The notes under the pieces are model-generated. The model was not told the origin of the DNA. It did not search any database and saw nothing but the letters and a program-made list of their open reading frames with translations. A stretch of 6,817 bases of DNA, taken from contig JALHUF010000576.1 in NCBI GenBank assembly GCA_022866195.1, positions 1 through 6,817 of the forward strand. Direction: 5' to 3'. This stretch comes from Terriglobia bacterium. GTDB lineage: Bacteria > Acidobacteriota > Terriglobia > UBA7540. Positions 5,205 to 6,817 of this stretch are shown one piece after another. How positions within the stretch are numbered: the first letter of the stretch is position 1; every line of letters begins with the position of its first letter. Made by a program: the position numbers and the translations under genes.

Positions 5205-6329
5205 TCACTGCAACTTCGCAGTGAAATCCCGATAGGCTGGCCAGCCCTCGATGGAATTAGCCGCTTTAGCCGCCCGCAGAACGGCCTCCGATACCAACTC
5301 TGCCCCCATCGCTCCGACCACCGAAATGGTGAGCTCCGATTTCACCTTGTTAGTGGAGAGGGCGAACGTGCTGTCGCCGTCGCCGTTGGTGTGATAGGGG
5401 TTGATGGTGCGCGCCGCCCCCGTCGACGCCATCATGGCAATCTTGGTCAGCGCGGTCTTAGAGAAATCGGCGTTGGTCGCCACCACCACCAGCGTCGTGC
5501 TGCGCAGCACCGGGTCATGAAACTTGAGCGAGGATTCCTCGACACGTCCCGCCAGCGCCTTGATAGTCTCCGTGATGCCGGCAAAGCCCTTGCCGTCCGT
5601 GCGGCGCGCGCCCGCAACAATCTTCCCCGTGCGCCAGTCAACAATATCGCCCACGCAATTGATGACCACCATCGCCCCGATGACCACATCGCCAAGGCGC
5701 AGGCTCGCCGTCCCCAGTCCCCCCTTCATGCCTCCGTAGCCATGCGACAAAAGCATTTTGCCGACGGTCCCGCCCGCGCCCACACCCACGTTGCCTTCCT
5801 CAATCGGGGCGGAGGTGGCAGCCAGGCACGCCTTGTAGGCGGCTTCGGCATCGGGCCGAATCTTGGGGTCTCCTATGGAAAGATCATCGATGACGCCGCC
5901 CACCACAATGGGAATGCGTGTGTTGGGGATACCCCAGTCATAGCCGATCTTCCGCTCTTCGAGGTATCGCACAGCGCCCGGGACAGCCGCCAGCGCCATC
6001 GGTCCTCCCCCTGTCAGCAATAGCCCGTGAATCTTGTCGAGCGGGCTGACCGGCTGAAGCAAAACCCCCAAATACGACCCGGGCGCGGAGCCATCGTAAT
6101 CGACCCCAGCCGTAGCGTCATCATCGAATAGAATCGCCGTACACCCTGTGGGACGCCGTGTATCAGTGACCTGCCCAACCCTGATGCCTGGCACGTCAGT
6201 GAGGGATCCCCGCCGCGCCGGACCTTCAGGGCTCGGGGCATCCCCACGGCCAACAAGCGGGCCTGCCAGAGTCACTCCCGCGGCTGCTGTCATAGCGCGA
6301 GCAAATTCTCGCCGGGTGATTTCAGACAT
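5205..6329 (-). CDS. Tat-exported P1-family (S58, DmpA/NylC-type) N-terminal-nucleophile hydrolase
   Basis: The 374-residue protein opens with a twin-arginine signal: TRREFA at 5-10, then a moderately hydrophobic stretch to about residue 27, suggesting folded export. The mature part is a P1/S58 hydrolase: LTDVPGIRVGQVTD (43-56), LLLTGGGPMAL (103-113), VGKMLL and GGMKGGLGTASLRLGD (about 189-214). This family self-cleaves to free an N-terminal Ser or Thr nucleophile and includes D-aminopeptidases, beta-aminopeptidases and nylon-oligomer hydrolases. K191, N224, T278, D317 and D319 fall at a consistent offset from the catalytic residues I recall for NylC (K189, N219, T267, D306, D308), so T278 in RSTTLVVVATNA is the likely nucleophile. 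The residue before it is Ser277 rather than the Asn of NylC. Natural substrate unknown; an amide or peptide is likely. The ATG has a perfect AGGAGGT five bases upstream. Confidence 0.9.
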   Translation of the reverse strand: MSEITRREFARAMTAAAGVTLAGPLVGRGDAPSPEGPARRGSLTDVPGIRVGQVTDTRRPTGCTAILFDDDATAGVDYDGSAPGSYLGVLLQPVSPLDKIHGLLLTGGGPMALAAVPGAVRYLEERKIGYDWGIPNTRIPIVVGGVIDDLSIGDPKIRPDAEAAYKACLAATSAPIEEGNVGVGAGGTVGKMLLSHGYGGMKGGLGTASLRLGDVVIGAMVVINCVGDIVDWRTGKIVAGARRTDGKGFAGITETIKALAGRVEESSLKFHDPVLRSTTLVVVATNADFSKTALTKIAMMASTGAARTINPYHTNGDGDSTFALSTNKVKSELTISVVGAMGAELVSEAVLRAAKAANSIEGWPAYRDFTAKLQ

Positions 6330-6334
6330 CGGTT

Positions 6335-6341
6335 ACCTCCT
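6335..6341 (-). promoter_or_regulatory. Perfect Shine-Dalgarno of the S58 hydrolase, overlapping a micro-ORF stop
   Basis: AGGAGGT lies 5 nt before the ATG and is the strongest ribosome-binding site in the window, fixing that start. The TAG stop of a short upstream frame (6342-6340) overlaps it, so ribosomes finishing that frame would sit on the site. Confidence 0.75.
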
Positions 6342-6405
6342 AGCCTGCTTGGCACACTCCGCGGCTGCCACGGACCTCGATGGGCCGCTCGCGGCTGCAC
6401 AGCAT
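6340..6405 (-). CDS. Possible Cys-containing micro-ORF in the S58 gene leader
   Basis: From ATG 6405-6403 a 21-residue frame (MLCSRERPIEVRGSRGVCQAG) ends at TAG, 10 nt before the S58 start. The frame stays open upstream, and from a CTG at 6441-6439 it would give 33 residues with C12, C15 and C30, a C-x2-C-x14-C pattern like a broken zinc ribbon. Third codon positions are mostly G or C, as in real genes here. Against it: no Shine-Dalgarno precedes either start, and the CTG version would begin upstream of the predicted transcription start near 6422. It could be a leader peptide, a gene remnant or chance. I do not recognise a family. Confidence 0.25.
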   Translation of the reverse strand: MLCSRERPIEVRGSRGVCQAG

Positions 6406-6428
6406 GCACTGGAATGTCAGGCGGGGGT

Positions 6429-6457
6429 ACTCTAAGGCCAGGTCAAAGCGAGGTCAA
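6429..6457 (-). promoter_or_regulatory. Sigma70-like promoter for the S58 hydrolase gene
   Basis: On the minus strand TTGACC (6457-6452) and TAGAGT (6434-6429) are 17 bp apart. Both flanks resemble the NfeD promoter: TTGACCTCG here against TTGACTTCG there, and identical CCTTAGAGTA around the -10 box. Transcription would begin near 6422 and give a leader of roughly 90 nt before the hydrolase ATG. Confidence 0.62.
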
Positions 6458-6482
6458 GCCGACCTGACGGTTATTTGCCGTC
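6440..6482. promoter_or_regulatory. Candidate operator cluster at the S58 promoter
   Basis: AGGTCAA occurs at 6440-6446 and again at 6451-6457, an 11-bp period that puts both copies on the same face of the helix; the second covers the -35 box. AGGTC (6451-6455) also forms an inverted repeat with GACCT (6461-6465). Just upstream of the promoter, GACGG (6466-6470) and CCGTC (6478-6482) form a 17-bp inverted repeat with a 7-nt centre. This density of half-sites around one promoter suggests regulator binding; the regulator is not identifiable from the window. Confidence 0.4.
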
Positions 6483-6498
6483 CGGCGTCTGGGGTCAC

Positions 6499-6508
6499 TT
6501 GAGCTCAA
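6499..6508. repeat. 10-bp perfect palindrome TTGAGCTCAA
   Basis: An uninterrupted palindrome in the gap between the membrane miniprotein and the S58 gene, about 45 bp upstream of the S58 -35 box. It may be an operator half of the regulatory cluster or chance. Confidence 0.25.
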
Positions 6509-6556
6509 TTAAGCCATTGACTGACGGAGACAGAGGGCGAATGAACGAGGACACAT

Positions 6557-6569
6557 CGAATTCAATTCG
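6557..6569. repeat. 13-bp palindrome CGAATT-C-AATTCG
   Basis: A perfect inverted repeat with a single central base, about 25 nt past the stop of the miniprotein gene. It is AT-rich inside GC-rich surroundings. No T-run follows, so it is not a normal terminator; a protein-binding site is possible. Confidence 0.3.
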
Positions 6570-6593
6570 TCGGTCACTCACTCCCTCGCCTCA

Positions 6594-6770
6594 TCACCAA
6601 GGTACGGGATACATGATCCAGCCAAGCAGGAGGGCGATGCCGACGACAGCAGCGAAAACCTTGGCGCCGTAAATCAGGCGCTCGCGGGGGGTGTCCTTAC
6701 TGAGGACTCCGAAAACCACGGAGACCAGAAATGCGAAAAGTAGCATTGCAGTGAGGTGTGAAATCGTCAT
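6594..6770 (-). CDS. Small two-helix membrane protein of unknown function
   Basis: The 58-residue product has two hydrophobic helices (about 6-23 and 34-52). A charged, conserved-looking hinge, SKDTPRERLIYGAKVF (24-39), separates them, and the protein ends with WIMYPVPW. A predicted hairpin in the inner membrane with the basic loop in the cytoplasm fits the positive-inside rule. I know of no function for it; the pattern resembles short conserved hypothetical membrane proteins of environmental bacteria. I start at ATG 6770-6768. A TTG four codons upstream (6782-6780) is possible but no better supported, and neither start has a strong Shine-Dalgarno. Its promoter would lie at or beyond the right edge. 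The regulatory stretch downstream separates it from the S58 gene, so it is probably its own transcript. Confidence 0.65.
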   Translation of the reverse strand: MTISHLTAMLLFAFLVSVVFGVLSKDTPRERLIYGAKVFAAVVGIALLLGWIMYPVPW

Positions 6771-6817
6771 ACTTCGACCCAATGGCAGGTGACGAATTAG
6801 CAGTGACGACCCAAGGC

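Noticed and set aside
4401..6023. 540-residue open frame on the plus strand
   Set aside because: It is antisense to the NfeD and S58 hydrolase genes, has no recognisable domain, is rich in His/Arg/Gly/Pro as expected for a shadow of GC-rich genes, and lacks a ribosome-binding site.
6541..6672. 43-residue plus-strand frame starting at ATG 6541 after a purine-rich stretch
   Set aside because: It overlaps the membrane miniprotein antisense, and its product is low in hydrophobic residues and has no recognisable motif.

Overview
The window is GC-rich bacterial DNA in which all seven well-supported genes lie on the minus strand, so transcription runs right to left. No rRNA, tRNA, CRISPR array, transposase or phage gene is visible. 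The mix of genes is most reminiscent of soil Acidobacteriota or a similar environmental lineage: a Tat-exported S58 hydrolase, a YuaF-type NfeD plus flotillin pair, a beta-carbonic-anhydrase-like protein, a large MgtC/DUF4010 membrane protein and a stand-alone RelA/SpoT-type HD hydrolase. That assignment is inference from gene content and composition, not from a marker gene.

Layout in transcription order. (1) 6770-6594: a two-helix membrane miniprotein. (2) 6593-6330: a regulatory stretch with a strong candidate promoter, AGGTCAA repeats, several palindromes, a possible Cys-containing micro-ORF and a very strong Shine-Dalgarno. (3) 6329-5205: an S58/P1-family N-terminal-nucleophile hydrolase with a Tat signal. 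(4) 5204-5031: a second promoter of nearly the same design and a hairpin-rich leader. (5) 5030-4488: NfeD-family membrane protein. (6) 4412-2829: flotillin. (7) 2828-2732: a short intergenic stretch made largely of degenerate 7-bp repeats. (8) 2731-2267: beta-carbonic-anhydrase-like protein, its stop overlapping the start of (9) 2267-1008, the MgtC/DUF4010 membrane protein. (10) 1007-804: a hairpin-rich intergenic region. (11) 803-225: a small alarmone-hydrolase-type HD protein, followed by a weak terminator-like hairpin. The leftmost ~150 bases hold no gene I can support.

How the genes may work together. NfeD and flotillin are a classic pair that organises membrane microdomains. The carbonic-anhydrase-like gene and the multi-spanning membrane protein are joined by a TGATG overlap and are almost certainly co-translated. 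This raises the possibility of an inorganic-carbon, pH or ion-homeostasis unit placed next to a membrane scaffold. Two promoters sharing TTGAC(C/T)TCG and CCTTAGAGTA, with the same 17-bp spacer, precede the S58 hydrolase and the NfeD gene. They suggest that both transcription units answer to the same sigma factor or regulator. These links are hypotheses from context; only the gene identities and sequence motifs are read directly.
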